A stretch of DNA of 64,000 nt from Symbiodinium natans (GCA_905221605.1 CAJNDS010002309.1:412501-476500), one strand, 5' to 3'. Counted from the stretch's first letter, positions 46,885 through 57,314 are shown. Numbers and translations: made by a program. Notes: generated by a model not told the origin, from the sequence alone.

Positions 46885-47335
46885 TGCCCACTAAATATAG
46901 GACCTTGCCCGCTAAATATATGACCTTAAATATATGACCTTGCCCGCTAAATATATACCTTGCCCGCTATTGCCGCTAAATATAGGACCTTGCCCGCTAA
47001 AATATAGGACCTTGCCCGCCCTGCCCGCTAAATATATGACCTTGCCCGCTAAAATATATGACCTGGCCGGGCATATATTTAGCGGGCAAGGTCATATATT
47101 TCAAGGCTATATTTAGCGGGCAAGGTCATATATTTAGGGGCAGGTCATTTAGTGGGCAAGGTAGCGGGCAAGGCATATATTAGTGGGCAAGGTCATTTTT
47201 AGCCAATGGACCTTGCCCGCTAAATATATGACCTTGCCCGCTAAATATATGACCTTGCCCGCTAAATATATGACCTTGCCCGCTAAATATAGGACCTTGC
47301 CCGCTAAATATAGGACCTTGCCCGCAAAGTCATTA
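46885..47335. repeat. Satellite GACCTTGCCCGCTAAATATA, direct and inverted
   Basis: A 20-23 bp unit runs forward (46885-47065), inverted (47066-47200) and forward again (47205-47325). The middle part is degraded. Confidence 0.95.
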
Positions 47336-47359
47336 ACATTTATATTATATATGAAAGAG

Positions 47360-48530
47360 TGGTTTAGGGTTTAGGGTTTAGGGTTTAGGGTTTAGGGTTT
47401 AGGGTTTTAGGGTTTAGGGTTAAACCCTCGAAGCGCCAAGGTCTGAACCTTCGAAGCCTGAATCTTAGTCCACCCTGAATACGACATCCGAAGTCCTACA
47501 CGCGAAATCCTAAACTGTGAACCCCGAAACCCTCAAACCCGAAAACTTCAACGCCGGACTGCATCCGCTCCCCTACATCCCCCTTGGCTCCATATGAGGG
47601 TTGAAGGGTTCGTGGCTGTGGGTCAAGGGCTCTGGACTTGTTTTGAGCTTCTGTTTAGGGTTCAGGGTTCAGGGTTCAGGGTTCAGGGTTCAGGGTTCAG
47701 GGTTCAGGGTTCAGGGATCAGGGATCAGGGTTCAGGGTTCAGGGTTCAGGGTTCAGGGTTCAGGGTTTAGGGTTTAAGGGTTAAGGGTTAAGGGTTTAGG
47801 GTTAGGGTTTAGGGTTTAGGGTTTAGGGTTAGGCACAGGTCTCTCACTCTTGTGGAAGAACAGGCCTTACAGCCGGCGGCGGGTAAACCTGAGGGCAGCA
47901 TGGTTTAGCGTTTAGGGTCTGGGAGTTTTTGGGGTTTAGGGTTTAGGGTTTAGTTTAGGGTTTGGGGTTAAGGGTTTAGGTTACTGGCTTTAGTGGTTCC
48001 GGGCTTAGGGTTCAACCCTAAACCCGAAGCCCTAAACCCTGGACCCCTAAAACCTAGGGCGCGTACGAATGTAGGTGTGTCAGAGGGGCTTGGGGCTTAG
48101 GGCTGAGGGTCGCTTGGAGGGGCGCAGAGGCTCTGAAGCGTTTCGGGCTCAGGGCTTTCGGATTGTAGCTATGTATGTATATACCCTTTAAAGGACTATA
48201 TCGGGTACCTCATTCCTTCATTCCTACTAAGAATCAAGAGGTCTCGTAGGAATTCTTCTTCTTCTTCTTCGCAGCGTGATGGTGCTTCAAGACTGCTCTG
48301 TTTTGTGAGAACTAAACAAACACCAAGCACCGCTAGAGTGTGACAATTTTCGGGGCCAGGCCTACGTGAGGTTTCGGGTTGAAACTGTATGGTTAGGGTT
48401 TAGGGCTTAGGGTTTTGGGTTTCGGGTTTCGGGTTTAGGGTTTAGGGTTTAGGGTTTAGGGTTTAAGGTTTAGGGTTTCGGGTTTCGGGTTTAGGGTTTC
48501 GGGTTTCGGGTTTCGGGTTTAGGGCTTCAA
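47360..48530. repeat. TTTAGGG, TTCAGGG, TTTCGGG tracts with unique pieces
   Basis: TTTAGGG lies at 47362-47425, about 14 TTCAGGG at 47655-47765 and TTTCGGG/TTTAGGG at 48400-48530. The islands 47830-47905 (open on both strands) and 48160-48250 (dispersed module) are unassigned. Confidence 0.8.
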
Positions 48531-48534
48531 CCCG

Positions 48535-48625
48535 CCCCTGAGCCCTTTCAAAGCCCTGGCCTCATCCTCCGCGGTCCAGACGGTGCAATCCGAGTCGAAG
48601 AGCCAGCCGATGGGTGCGCGGATGT
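48535..48625 (-). CDS. Exon island, clear coding signal
   Basis: The minus strand reads APIGWLFDSDCTVWTAED then EARALKGLRGG. TTTCGGG/TTTAGGG abuts its end. Family unknown. Confidence 0.6.
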
Positions 48626-48654
48626 GCCTCTACGGAGTCTCGGGCTCTCTGCGC

Positions 48655-49390
48655 CCTAAACCCTAAACCCTAAACCCTAAACCCTAAACCCCAAACCCGA
48701 AACCCGAAACCCGAAACCCGAAACCCCAAACCCTAAACCCTAAACCCAAACCCCAAACTCTAGGGGTTCTACCTTGGACCCTTAAGGTTGTACCCTTGGG
48801 TTTTGGGGTCCCTTTTCAAGGATCCCTGAAGGAATACAAGGGCCATGTTAGGAGTAGATTAGGGGAACCTTTAGGGGTGCAACCGCAGGGGTGCCAGTCC
48901 GCATCCCTTGTTCTAAGCCCTAAACCCTAAACCCTAATCCCTAAACCCTAAACCCTAAACCCTAAACCCTAAACCCTAAACCCTGACCCCTAAGCCTAAA
49001 CCATGCACTCCCTCAACCCTGCCCTACAAACATCCCTAGGTCAACTTTCCAGGCCGTAAACTCCCCTAGACCCAAGAGTAGCCCAGAAACTAAAATGATA
49101 CTCTTTCTAAGGGGGGCCTAAAACCTAAAAAAGGGAATAATAAGGTCCTAAGCCCTAAGCCCTAAGCCCTAAGCCCTAAGCCCTAAGCCCCAAGCCCCAA
49201 GCCCCAAGCCCTAAGCCTGAAACCCTAAACCCTAAACCCTAAGCCCGGAGCCCTAAACCCTAAACCCTAACCCCGCCAAAGAAGGGAACAAGGGCATACT
49301 CTGGGTCTTACTGTGCTACCTAGACCCTGGAGCGGTGGGGGTTTTGGGGGCTTAGGGTTTGCAGTTTGTGCTGAGGAGATTTGATATTAG
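48655..49390. repeat. CCCTAAA/CCCGAAA, dispersed module, CCCTAAG array
   Basis: 48658-48750 is CCCTAAA with CCCGAAA. 48770-48925 is the relative of 19780-19990. 49150-49210 is eight CCCTAAG units. No gene seen. Confidence 0.8.
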
Positions 49391-49397
49391 GGTTAGC

Positions 49398-49498
49398 TTA
49401 GTTGCTGAGTTCATAAGCCCCAAAAAAGTGTACACTTTCAGTTCTATAGGGGGGTATAGTATCCCAAAAAGTGTAAAGTGTACTCACTCAGCAACTTA
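49398..49498. mobile_element. MITE-like foldback, TWAGTTGCTGAGT ends
   Basis: Inverted ends ttagttgctgagt and (complement) taagttgctgagt, with an inner pair aaagtgtacactt/aagtgtac. Length is about 101 bp. GTTAG occurs near both flanks, but the target duplication is not certain. Confidence 0.65.
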
Positions 49499-49499
49499 G

Positions 49500-49808
49500 T
49501 TAGGGAAGCTGAAACCATGCTCAGGGTCGTGCTGTTTGAGGATTTTTTGGTGAATGTCTTGGAGTGTGTGATTTAACGAGGCCTCTTTCGGGTTTGGATC
49601 TCAGGGCTTCAGGAAACAAAGAGGGTTTAGGGTTTAGGGTTTAGGGTTAGGGTTTAGGGTTTAGGGTTTAGGGTTTAGGGTTTAGGGTTTAGGGTTTAGG
49701 GTTTAGGGTTAGGTTTTCGGGTTTATGGTTTAGGGTTTAGGGCTTAGGGCTTAGGGCTTAGGGCTTAGGGCTTAGGGCTTAGGGCTTAGGGTTTAGGATT
49801 TAGGGCTT
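49500..49808 (+). repeat. TTTAGGG then CTTAGGG arrays
   Basis: About 12 TTTAGGG units (49624-49710) and about eight CTTAGGG units (49738-49795). Confidence 0.95.
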
Positions 49809-49810
49809 CA

Positions 49811-50010
49811 TGCTAATTTAAGAGGCAGCTCCCGGTGGCATGACACCGAGGTCCCATTGAGTAGATCGATCTCAACAGGGAATGGTGCATAAGCCTTCTT
49901 GCGCAAGCCAGAGATCGAGAAACCTGTGCAGGCGGCACCAGCCGCCTCCACCCGGAGAGGATTTTCAGAACTTGGCTTTGTCGGGCAAGGCAGCTGGCAC
50001 TTCTTCCCGT
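49811..50010 (-). CDS. Terminal exon island, about 65 codons
   Basis: The minus strand reads KPSSENPLRVEAAGAACT, SGLRKKAYAPFPVEIDLL and ends RELPLKLA plus TAG at 49810-49812. An acceptor-like acgggaagaag lies near 50010. 50010-50175 is open in other frames and unassigned. Family unknown. Confidence 0.6.
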
Positions 50011-50209
50011 GGGGTCACGCAATGAGCTTCCGAACAAAGCTGGCCCTTGATATTCTTTCCATGCGAGAACGTCGTGAAACCTTGCTTTTCACTGAACACG
50101 GCTCAGGCTCACCGGCCACGCTTGTGAAGTCCACCCCCCGCCGCTGGCGCACCACAACCAGCAGGCCGAATTAACAAGCCAGCATGAGGTCCACCGCAAG
50201 CGAAGCTCC

Positions 50210-50530
50210 GTTAGGGGTTAGGGTCTAGGGCTTTGGGTGTAGGGTTCAGGGTTCAGGGTTTAGGGTCTAGCTTACAAACCCCAATACCCTATTTCTAAAC
50301 CTTAAGCCGCACAACGAAACCCTAAACCCTAAACCCTAAACCCTAAACCCTAAACCCTAAACCCTAAACCCTAAACCCTAAACCCTAAACCCTAAACCCT
50401 AAACCCTAAACCCTATACCCCTAAACCCTAAACCCCTAAACCCTAAACCCTAAACCCTAAACCCTAAACCCTAAACCCTAAACCCTAAACCCTAAACCCT
50501 AAACCCTAAACCCTAAACCCTAAACCCTAC
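50210..50530 (-). repeat. CCCTAAA array
   Basis: About 29 units (50318-50529) with three short slips near 50415-50440. Confidence 0.95.
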
Positions 50531-50532
50531 TC

Positions 50533-50617
50533 CGACAAGTCGCAAGATCTCGTCCCGATTCGAGCGGTAGCGGTTCAAGGAGAAGCCGATCACAATGGCC
50601 TTTGCGCAGAGAACTTA
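50533..50617 (-). CDS. Exon island, clear coding signal
   Basis: The minus strand reads LCAKAIVIGFSLNRYRSN then RDEILRLVG. It touches the CCCTAAA array at its distal end. Confidence 0.65.
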
Positions 50618-50925
50618 TACTAGTAACCATATTATGATAAGGGTACCCTTTTTAAAAAAGGGTACCGGTTTAGGGTTCAGGGTTTAGGGTTTAGGGTTTG
50701 GGGTTTGGGGTTTAGGATTTGGGTTATTTTTTTGGTTGGTTAAACCCAGAACCTCAAAAATGGGAAAAGGGTACCAGTGGGCTACCAAGTGTAGGCTTTA
50801 GGGTTTAGGGTTTGAGGCTTGGGGTTTAGGGTTTGGGGATAGGACTTTTTCGATGAGGGCGAGCAGACCCCAGCAAAGAAATTCAAGCCGTAAAAAAAGC
50901 CCGCAAAGAAAACTTAGTTCAGGAT
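50618..50925. other. Diverged repeat and GGGTACC palindromes
   Basis: 'aagggtaccctttttaaaaa' and 'agggtaccagtgg' occur here, with TTTGGGG/TTTAGGG. No gene seen. Confidence 0.5.
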
Positions 50926-50929
50926 GGTT

Positions 50930-51155
50930 TCAGGTGGATACTTCCCTTATACACCCTATGCTGTTTATCAGAGGCGTGCTTGCGCCTGTGCGAGAGACTG
51001 TTTCCACCTGACCGGTTTGTCCGTCCAGCCTTTGCCCCACTTGTGATTCTACTCGGCATTTTGCGTCACCGAAAACCGCCGGCGTCACGGTTCTCACAAG
51101 ACCGGTTGCCTTGAGCTCGTCCCAGGCATCTGACCGGTTAGTTTCTCCCACTGCC
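50930..51155 (-). CDS. Terminal exon island, about 74 codons
   Basis: The minus strand reads VGETNRSDAWDELKATGL, VFGDAKCRVESQVGQRLD and ends GCIREVST plus stop at 50930-50932. An acceptor-like agaggcag precedes it. Consistent mixed composition; family unknown. Confidence 0.6.
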
Positions 51156-51189
51156 TCTAAGTGCTGGCCTTAGCCACCACACTGTCGAA

Positions 51190-51680
51190 AGTCACTAGGG
51201 TTTAGGGTTTAGGGCATATAGGGCTTAGGGTTAAGGGTTTAGGGTTTAGGGTTTAGGGTTTAGGGCATATAGGGCTTAGGGTTTGGGCTCTGTGGTGTAG
51301 GGCAGCTTCTAGACCCCAATACATACCCCTTTCGAGGTAGTAGGGGGGGGGGGGGGGGTATGAGCCCCAACCTCCCAAAAGACCTGAGGCGTAAACCCCT
51401 AAACGCGCCAAAATGTTATTAAAGCCCTCAGAGCTATGTCAACCCCCAAATCCTCCATCAAATTTAGATATACACTACATCATCCGTAAACCCTCAACCC
51501 AAAAAAATCCTCAACCTAGAAAGCCCTCAACCCAGAAACTCAAAACCCTAGACGACCGGGGATGGAACACTGCGTCGCAGGGGTCGGTCGTCCCGACCGC
51601 AGTAAATGCGATCGTCCAAGGTTAGGTTCACCTTGGATTGAGGGCTTGGGGTTTAGGGTTTCGGGTTTAGGGTTTAAGGT
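51190..51680. other. TTTAGGG with duplicated piece; weak frames
   Basis: 'tttagggcatatagggctta' occurs twice (51208 and 51260). A run of about 14 G lies at 51345-51358. 51550-51630 is open on both strands, unassigned. Confidence 0.5.
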
Positions 51681-51681
51681 C

Positions 51682-52019
51682 CGCCGACCTTGGCGGCGTG
51701 TTGGATGGGTTTGAGGAGGTGAAAACCTCCCTCTTTCCCTCCTTACCCCCAAAACTGGGGCCCCCCCACCCCCCCCCCCACCCCCCCCCCCACCCCCTCC
51801 CTCCGACCCCCCCCTACCCCCCCACCCCCCCTCCCTCCCCCCCCCCCCCCGCCCCCACCCACCTGTCTTTTTGGCTGAGCTTGTCCTGGGTGCACCCCCC
51901 CCCCCCCCCCCCCCCCAAACGTTTCACAACCCTCTGCCGAGCAGGCTGGGATGATCTTCGAACCATGCGAGTGGGTTTAGACCTCTCAACTATGCTCCAG
52001 CGGGGTCGGCGGCTTGAGC
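51682..52019. mobile_element. C-rich foldback element, CCGCCGACC ends
   Basis: It begins ccgccgacc and ends ggtcggcgg. The interior carries gtgttggatggg, tccttacccccaaaac and long CCCCCCA runs. A shorter relative lies at 57795-58046. Confidence 0.75.
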
Positions 52020-52517
52020 CGGAGGCTCTTAAATTTAGGGTTTAGGGTTTAGGGTTTAGGGTTTGGGGTTTGGGGTTTAGGGTTTAGGGTTTAGGTTTTA
52101 GGGTTTAGGGTCACCTTGGGATTTAGGGCCCAGGTTTGGGGTTAGGGTGTAGGGCTTTGGTTCAGGGGTTCGAAGTTTGTGAGATAAACATACCTGAACT
52201 CACAAGCCCGTGCCCCTTTGGAGAACTAGCAGATTTAGGGTTTAGGGTTTGCGGATTAAGGCTGAGCGCAGGCCAAAGACAAGCGGTTTGTCAGGAAACA
52301 TAGGCTCCGACCAAAGATGTTGCACTGTCATCTCTCCTAAACCCACTTCGACATGCAAAAAATCACTTCCTACGGGCTTGTATCTATAAGGTTTTATAGG
52401 GTTATATTCTATAGGGTTGTATCGAGTTTTATAGGGTCATATCGAGTTTAGGGGCCTACACTACTGAAACTCACGAACAACTCTATGCAGTATTGTTTGA
52501 AGTGTATGGTCACTTCT
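52020..52517. other. TTTAGGG/TTTGGGG and unique sequence
   Basis: TTTAGGG lies at 52034-52110. 52370-52460 contains ttatagggtt/tatcgagtt repeats. No gene seen. Confidence 0.5.
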
Positions 52518-52593
52518 GATGGTCCCTGTGGGCCTTGGGTTTGCTATGACAAGGCGGTACCCTTATATTAAGCGTACCCAAACAGGGACCATC
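52518..52593. mobile_element. Small foldback, TGATGGTCCCTGT ends
   Basis: GATGGTCCCTGT at 52518-52529 is inverted as ACAGGGACCATC at 52582-52593, with an inner gggttt/aaaccc-like match. About 76 bp; single copy here. Confidence 0.6.
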
Positions 52594-53190
52594 ATTTTTG
52601 AGAACTGACATCTGGGTTCAGGGTTGGCTAGTCAAAGCTAGAACATGAGATGCTGAATGCAAGGCCCGAAACTCTAAACCCCGAACCCTGACATCACAAA
52701 CCACCACCACCCCCCCCCCCCCCCCTTGTCTGCTGCTTGAGTGCTATGAGCATTTCGGGCCTAAACCTGCAAACCCAACTCTAACCCTAAACCCTAAACC
52801 TTAAACCCTGAACCCTGAACCCTGACCCTAACTAAAACCTAGCCGCCTAGCCGCATGGCCATTGCCACCTTCTCCAAACAGCAACTTCAGTCAGCGGTCT
52901 ACGTCTGAGTGGCACGCACAAATAAAGCTTTCTATACTCCCCTCCTTAGTTCCTTGATGAAAATGTTCTTTTCAATTTTCCTTTGGGTTCCATGTAACTA
53001 GAAGCAATTAATTCGTGAGGGGCTATAGCTTTAGGGCTTGGGGTTTGGGGTCTGAACCTTTTTTACCCTGCACGCATCAAGGTTGAGGAGCTTTGGGGTT
53101 TAGGGTTTGGGGTTTCGGGTTTAGGGTTTAGGGTTTGGGGTTTAGGGTTTGGGGTTTAGGGTTTAGGGTTTAGGTTTTAGGGCCCGAGCA
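52594..53190. other. Unique pieces, poly-C, TTTAGGG/TTTGGGG
   Basis: A poly-C run lies near 52709-52725. TTTAGGG and TTTGGGG alternate at 53093-53180. No frame convincing enough to call. Confidence 0.5.
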
Positions 53191-53192
53191 AC

Positions 53193-53295
53193 CCTGCAAC
53201 CTCGCACATCGCCCTGGCCCAGGCGCCACTCCCGCGATCTTCATGGGATTCGCGATCTGGTGGGTCGGGATGGTCGTACCTCGGGGCTATCACCC
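53193..53295 (+). CDS. Exon island with hydrophobic segment
   Basis: The plus strand after gccctggcccag reads ATPAIFMGFAIWWVGMVV then PRGYHP. The hydrophobic run could be a membrane helix. Upstream residues in the same frame (NLAHRPGPG) may also belong. Confidence 0.5.
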
Positions 53296-53750
53296 TAAAA
53301 GCGAGACCCTAAGCCCTACACCCTGAACCCTAAACCCTACACCCTAAACCCTAAACCCTGAACCACTAAACCCTAAACCCTAATCCCTAAACCTTAAACC
53401 CGAAACCCTAACCTGACCGTTTCGGTCCGGACTCCCAAGAGCACAGCCACCGTTCAGGGTCTAGGGTTCAGGGTTTGGGGTTTAGGGTTCAGGGGTTATT
53501 TAGGGTTTAGAATGTAGGGCTTCGGGTTTAGGGTTTAGGGGTTTAGGGTGGGTCGAGGTCGTGGTTGTTGGTGGCCCCGACGCCCAGAACCAAGAACCGC
53601 CGACTATAAAGCCCAAAGCATACTCCCTCCCCCCCCCCCCAACAAAAACTTCGTGCTGTCTTTGCCTTGGTAGCCCAGCAACCATGGGGTTGATTGCTTT
53701 ACAAGGGAACCTTGAACCAACAACGGTGAAAACGCAAGCTGTCAGGAGAT
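53296..53750. other. CCCTAAA, TTTAGGG, weak frames
   Basis: CCCTAAA lies at 53315-53410. 53550-53700 is open on the plus strand (VVVVGGPDAQNQEPPTIK), but without support. Confidence 0.4.
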
Positions 53751-53751
53751 A

Positions 53752-53999
53752 TCATGGGTTTGCCTACTACCCCCCCCCCCCTCTATACACCCCCTGCTAG
53801 GTTGCCCGCTTGAAGAACCTTAATTAAGCTTAACTATCCCTAAAAAGCCTTATTTATGAGGAGAACCAGGGGGGCGGGGGTAGTATAGAGGGAGCCTAAA
53901 CCCTAAACCCTAAACCGTTAACCCTAAACCCGAAACCCTAAACCCTAAACCCTAAACCCTAAACCCGATGGAGGGCGGTAGTAGGGGAACCCATGAGTT
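53752..53999. mobile_element. C-rich foldback carrying CCCTAAA, relative of 41096-41332
   Basis: The left end tcatgggtttgcctactacc pairs with the right end (complement tcatgggttcccctactacc). After the ends come TACCCCCCCCC, then 'gaagaaccttaattaagctt', then a CCCTAAA tract. Shared features with 41096-41332 are TACCCCCC...CTCT at the start and AACCCATGA at the end. Confidence 0.65.
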
Positions 54000-54230
54000 T
54001 ACCATGTAACTTGGATCGTGCATGTTCGTGCTGTGTGTCGGCCAAGTGGGACTCCAACTCTAAACCCTACACCCTACACCCTACACCCTAAACCCTAAAC
54101 CCTTAAACCCTAAACCCTTCAACCCTAAACCCTAAACCCTAACCCTAATTAAGCCCTAACCCTTCCCCTCGGCTGAAGGCAAACGGTCCAAGCATTGGGG
54201 GCTTTTTGAAGCTCAGGGTGTGCAACCTAG
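54000..54230. other. Small island and CCCTAAA
   Basis: The minus strand at 53980-54060 is open (ELESHLADTQHEHARSKL), a possible exon. 54062-54150 is CCCTAAA. Confidence 0.4.
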
Positions 54231-54231
54231 G

Positions 54232-54450
54232 GTTTAGGGTTTAGGGTTTAGGGTTTAGGGTTTAGGGTTCAGGGTTCAGTGTTTAGGGTTTAGGGTTTAG
54301 GGTTTAGGGTTTAGGGTTTAGGGTTTAGGGTTCAGTGTTTAGGGTTTAGGGTTTAGGGTTTAGGGTTTAGGGTTTAGGGTTTAGGGTTTAGGGTTTGGGG
54401 TTTAGGGTTTAGGGTTTAGGGTTTAGGGTTTAGGGCTTAGGGTTTAGGGT
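54232..54450 (+). repeat. TTTAGGG array
   Basis: About 30 units. A longer unit ending 'ttcagtgtttaggg' occurs twice (54275, 54332), evidence of block duplication. Confidence 0.95.
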
Positions 54451-54457
54451 TTAGGGC

Positions 54458-54542
54458 CTGAGATGCCACCCAGCAGCGGTAGTCGTACTGCGTCTGCCAC
54501 TGGTTCAGGGGCTGGTTCTCGTGTGTCCAGTACATCGCACCC
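54458..54542 (-). CDS. Exon island, GC donor at repeat edge
   Basis: The minus strand reads GAMYWTHENQPLNQWQTQ then YDYRCWVASQ. The acceptor GGTTCTTCCCAG ends at 54543. At the other edge CTCAG is followed by GCCCTAAACCC, so a GC-type donor would put the splice site exactly on the repeat. Gln/Trp/Tyr-rich; family unknown. Confidence 0.7.
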
Positions 54543-54826
54543 CTGGGAAGAACCCAGATTCTGCGAGCCTAAGCCTACAACCCTCAACCCGCAACCCTCA
54601 ACCCTCAGCCCTCAACTCCATGAGTTTGGGGTTTAGGGTTTAGGGTTTCGGGTTTCGGGCTTCGGATTTCGGGTTTAGGGTTCAGGGTTTAGGGTGTAAG
54701 GTTTGGGTACGTACTCGAAACTCCAAAACTGAAATCCCAAAAGGGCACCCTCAGCTCTCAGTACCGCGGACCCTCATAACGCAAAAAGGAAAAACAAAAA
54801 ATGCAAGCACGCTGAAACCTCAACTT
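54543..54826. other. Diverged repeats and unique sequence
   Basis: TTTCGGG/TTTAGGG lies at 54628-54700. No gene seen. Confidence 0.5.
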
Positions 54827-55262
54827 CAGCCGGGTAGTGTTCTGGCCTCACGACCCTCGAAGCCCCGCACGCCCCAGACGCTTGCAGAACAAACTGCCCC
54901 AGTGATTGGGACCATTTGACGAGCCAAGAGGCGAGCATCATGAGCATCAGCCGGGTAGTGTTCTGGCCTCACGGCCCTCACGCCCCAGACGCTTGCAGAA
55001 GAAACTGCTCCAGTCATTGCGACCATTTGATTTGACAAGCCAAGAGGCGAGCATCATGAGCATCAGCCGGGCAGTGTTCTGGCCTCACGGCCCTCGAAGC
55101 CCCAGACGCTTGCAGAACAAACTGCCCCAGTGATTGGGGTCATTTGACGGGCCAGGAGGCGGGCATCATGAGCATCAGCCGGGTAGTGTTCTGGCCTCAC
55201 GGCCTCCGGAAGCCCCAGACGCTTGCAGAACAAACTGCCCCAGTGATTGGGCCGGGCCAGGA
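54827..55262. repeat. 115-bp tandem repeat, about four copies
   Basis: 'cagccgggtagtgttctggc' recurs at 54827, 54947, 55064 and 55176 (spacing 120, 117, 112), with 'cagacgcttgcagaacaaac' and 'gaggcgagcatcatgagcat' in each unit. Confidence 0.95.
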
Positions 55263-55620
55263 GGCTATCATCGCCCTAAACCCTAAACCCTAAACCATGA
55301 GCACCAGCTGGGTTAGTGTTCTCCCCAGCTCTCTGAGGGGTCAGCAACATTCAGCAACCCACGGTTTAGGGTTTAGGGTTTAACCCTAAACCCTAAACCC
55401 CAAAACCCTAGCCTAAACCCTAAACCCGAAATCCAAACCCTAAACCAGCTAGGAGGCCTAAACCCTAAACCCTGAACCCTGAACCCTAAACCCTAAACCC
55501 TAAACCCTAAACCCTAAACCCTAAACCCTAAACTTCCGTAAAGCCCTTAAACCCCCTAAAAAACAACCACCCAAAACCCGAAACCCGAAACCCTAAACCC
55601 TAAACCCTAAACCCTAAACC
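55263..55620. repeat. CCCTAAA tracts with a second head-to-head junction
   Basis: At 55363-55400 TTTAGGG turns into CCCTAAA through 'gggtttaaccctaaac'. 55460-55530 is a clean CCCTAAA array. Confidence 0.9.
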
Positions 55621-55621
55621 A

Positions 55622-55705
55622 GACACACTTCCGGGCCCCCAGGCGGATTGTACAGGATGGGCTCGTAGGGCTGCATCTTGCTGTACCATGTGAGGCAGCC
55701 CTGGG
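55622..55705 (-). CDS. Exon island, clear coding signal
   Basis: The minus strand reads GCLTWYSKMQPYEPILYN then PPGGPEVC. The downstream side is CCCTAAA and the upstream side TTTGGGG. Family unknown. Confidence 0.65.
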
Positions 55706-56535
55706 GGGTTTGGGGTTTAGGGTTTAGGGTTTGGGGTTTGGGGTTTGGGGTTTGGGGTTTGGGGTTTGGGGCTTGGGGCTTGGGGCTTGGGGCTTGGAAG
55801 TTTCGGGGTTTCGGGGCTTCGGGGTTTAAGGTTTATTGAAAATATGAAGGGTGCGGGTCGAGGAGTTTCGAGGAAAGGTTCGAAGAAAGTTTCTGTGGTT
55901 AACTAGAGTTTCTGCTTTTTACTTTTGAACAGTTTCATGTTACAGTGGCTCGAGGGTTTAGGGTTCAGGGTTTACTAAACCCTGCACAAGGATTGTTTCA
56001 GCACGAAACGCCAAGTGCCTACCCTCAACCTATGGAAAACGCCAGAGTCAAACCTTCAACCCTCTGCCCAGGGTCGTTTAAGCCTTCAAGGGGACAACCT
56101 CAATGCTAAACCCTAAACCCTAAACCCCATACCCTAAACCCTAAACCCTAAACCCTGAAACTCGACGTCCCAAGCAACACTTGTATCAGAGCCCTAGCAG
56201 CCCTGAACTCTGAAACGAAAACCAAGCAAGATTCGAGATTAGCCTAAACCCTTTAGGGTTTAGGCTTTAGGGTTTAGGGTTTAGGGTTTAGGGTTTAGGG
56301 TTTAGGGCTTAACCCTCTCAGAAAAGTGCCTTCAGCTGCCTAGACCATACAGCCAGCCCAGAAGCAGACCCTGAACCCTGAACCACCCTAAACCTTGAAC
56401 CGTGGCCTTTTGGCTTTAGGCTTTAGGCTGAAGGATTGGGGCCTGAGGCTTTAGGGTCTAGGTTTAGGGTTCAGGGTTCAGGGTTCAGGGTTCAGGGTTT
56501 AGGGTGTAGGGTCTTGGGTTTAGGGTTTAGGGTTT
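55706..56535. repeat. TTTGGGG/CTTGGGG tract and diverged repeats
   Basis: 55715-55800 holds TTTGGGG then CTTGGGG. CCCTAAA lies at 56105-56160, TTTAGGG at 56250-56308 and TTCAGGG at 56470-56500. Unique pieces show no frame. Confidence 0.7.
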
Positions 56536-56537
56536 AG

Positions 56538-56850
56538 GGTTAGATCCTCAAGCCGAAACCTGGCGGTAGGCAGTTCCGACTCCCACGGCCTTGTACTTGC
56601 AAGGCGACGTCGAGACAGCCGGGTTCGCCTGGCATGGGAGAGTAGGGTCAGTGCCTGGGGGTGTGTTCGGATTCGGTTTACCAATGAAAGGTAATAATCC
56701 CCTATAATCCCCACCGCAATAAGGAAGACAGGGTTCCGCAATAATTGGACCATGGCCCTGCATTGATTCTCTATTGAAGACACTAGGCTGCAGATCCCTG
56801 AGGTGCTGTAGCTTCGCATCTCCGCAAGCAAAACAAGAAGCCTGCCGACA
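56538..56850 (-). CDS. Open frames, possible terminal exon
   Basis: Two minus frames compete: PTLPCQANPAVSTSPCKY ending YRQVSA plus stop, and VQLLRNPVFLIAVGIIGD. The first looks like a C-terminus near 56548. Unresolved. Confidence 0.35.
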
Positions 56851-56865
56851 GATTTTTGGACCCCC

Positions 56866-57060
56866 CCGAAAAATTTTCTTTAAATGTGGGGGGTTATCCC
56901 CATACGAAATCCACCCTAATGGAAAGTAGTCTTCCGGCGGGCTTCCGGACGAAAAAATCTCTTCAAATGTGGGGGTATTGATTACACAGGTGCTCGGATT
57001 ATTTTGTGTTCTTACATATATATATATATACACATATACATACATATGTCTATTTCTCGA
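56866..57060. repeat. Direct-repeat pair and (TA)n
   Basis: 'gaaaaattttctttaaatgt' (56868) and 'gaaaaaatctcttcaaatgt' (56950) are diverged copies. TA/CA alternation lies at 57015-57048. Confidence 0.7.
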
Positions 57061-57184
57061 ATTATTATTTTTCTTTTATTTGTTATTTGTTTTATTGCAT
57101 TTTTCTTTTCGGGGGGGGGGGGTTCTTAAGCAAATGGTAGTAAATAAGCTAAGGGCCCACGTACCAACATAGGGTTTACCTAGG

Positions 57185-57312
57185 CTGCGAAGCACTTCCG
57201 ATAGTATGACTTTGAGGATCAAGCATGTGCTCTTTAGGTACATTGTTAGATCGGGTCACACTCCAAATGCCAACCCGCCAGCCTTTGAGCAGTGTTCGGG
57301 GGGAGGCTTTCC
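57185..57312 (-). CDS. Possible exon island
   Basis: The minus strand reads TLLKGWRVGIWSVTRSNN then VPKEHMLDPQSHTIGSAS. No splice support. Confidence 0.35.
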
Positions 57313-57314
57313 TA

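Noticed and set aside
46414-46937. Poly-Gly/poly-Pro open frames
   Set aside because: They are translations of a poly-G tract and have no independent coding signal. The same applies to the poly-C elements at 51698-52045 and 57808-58068.
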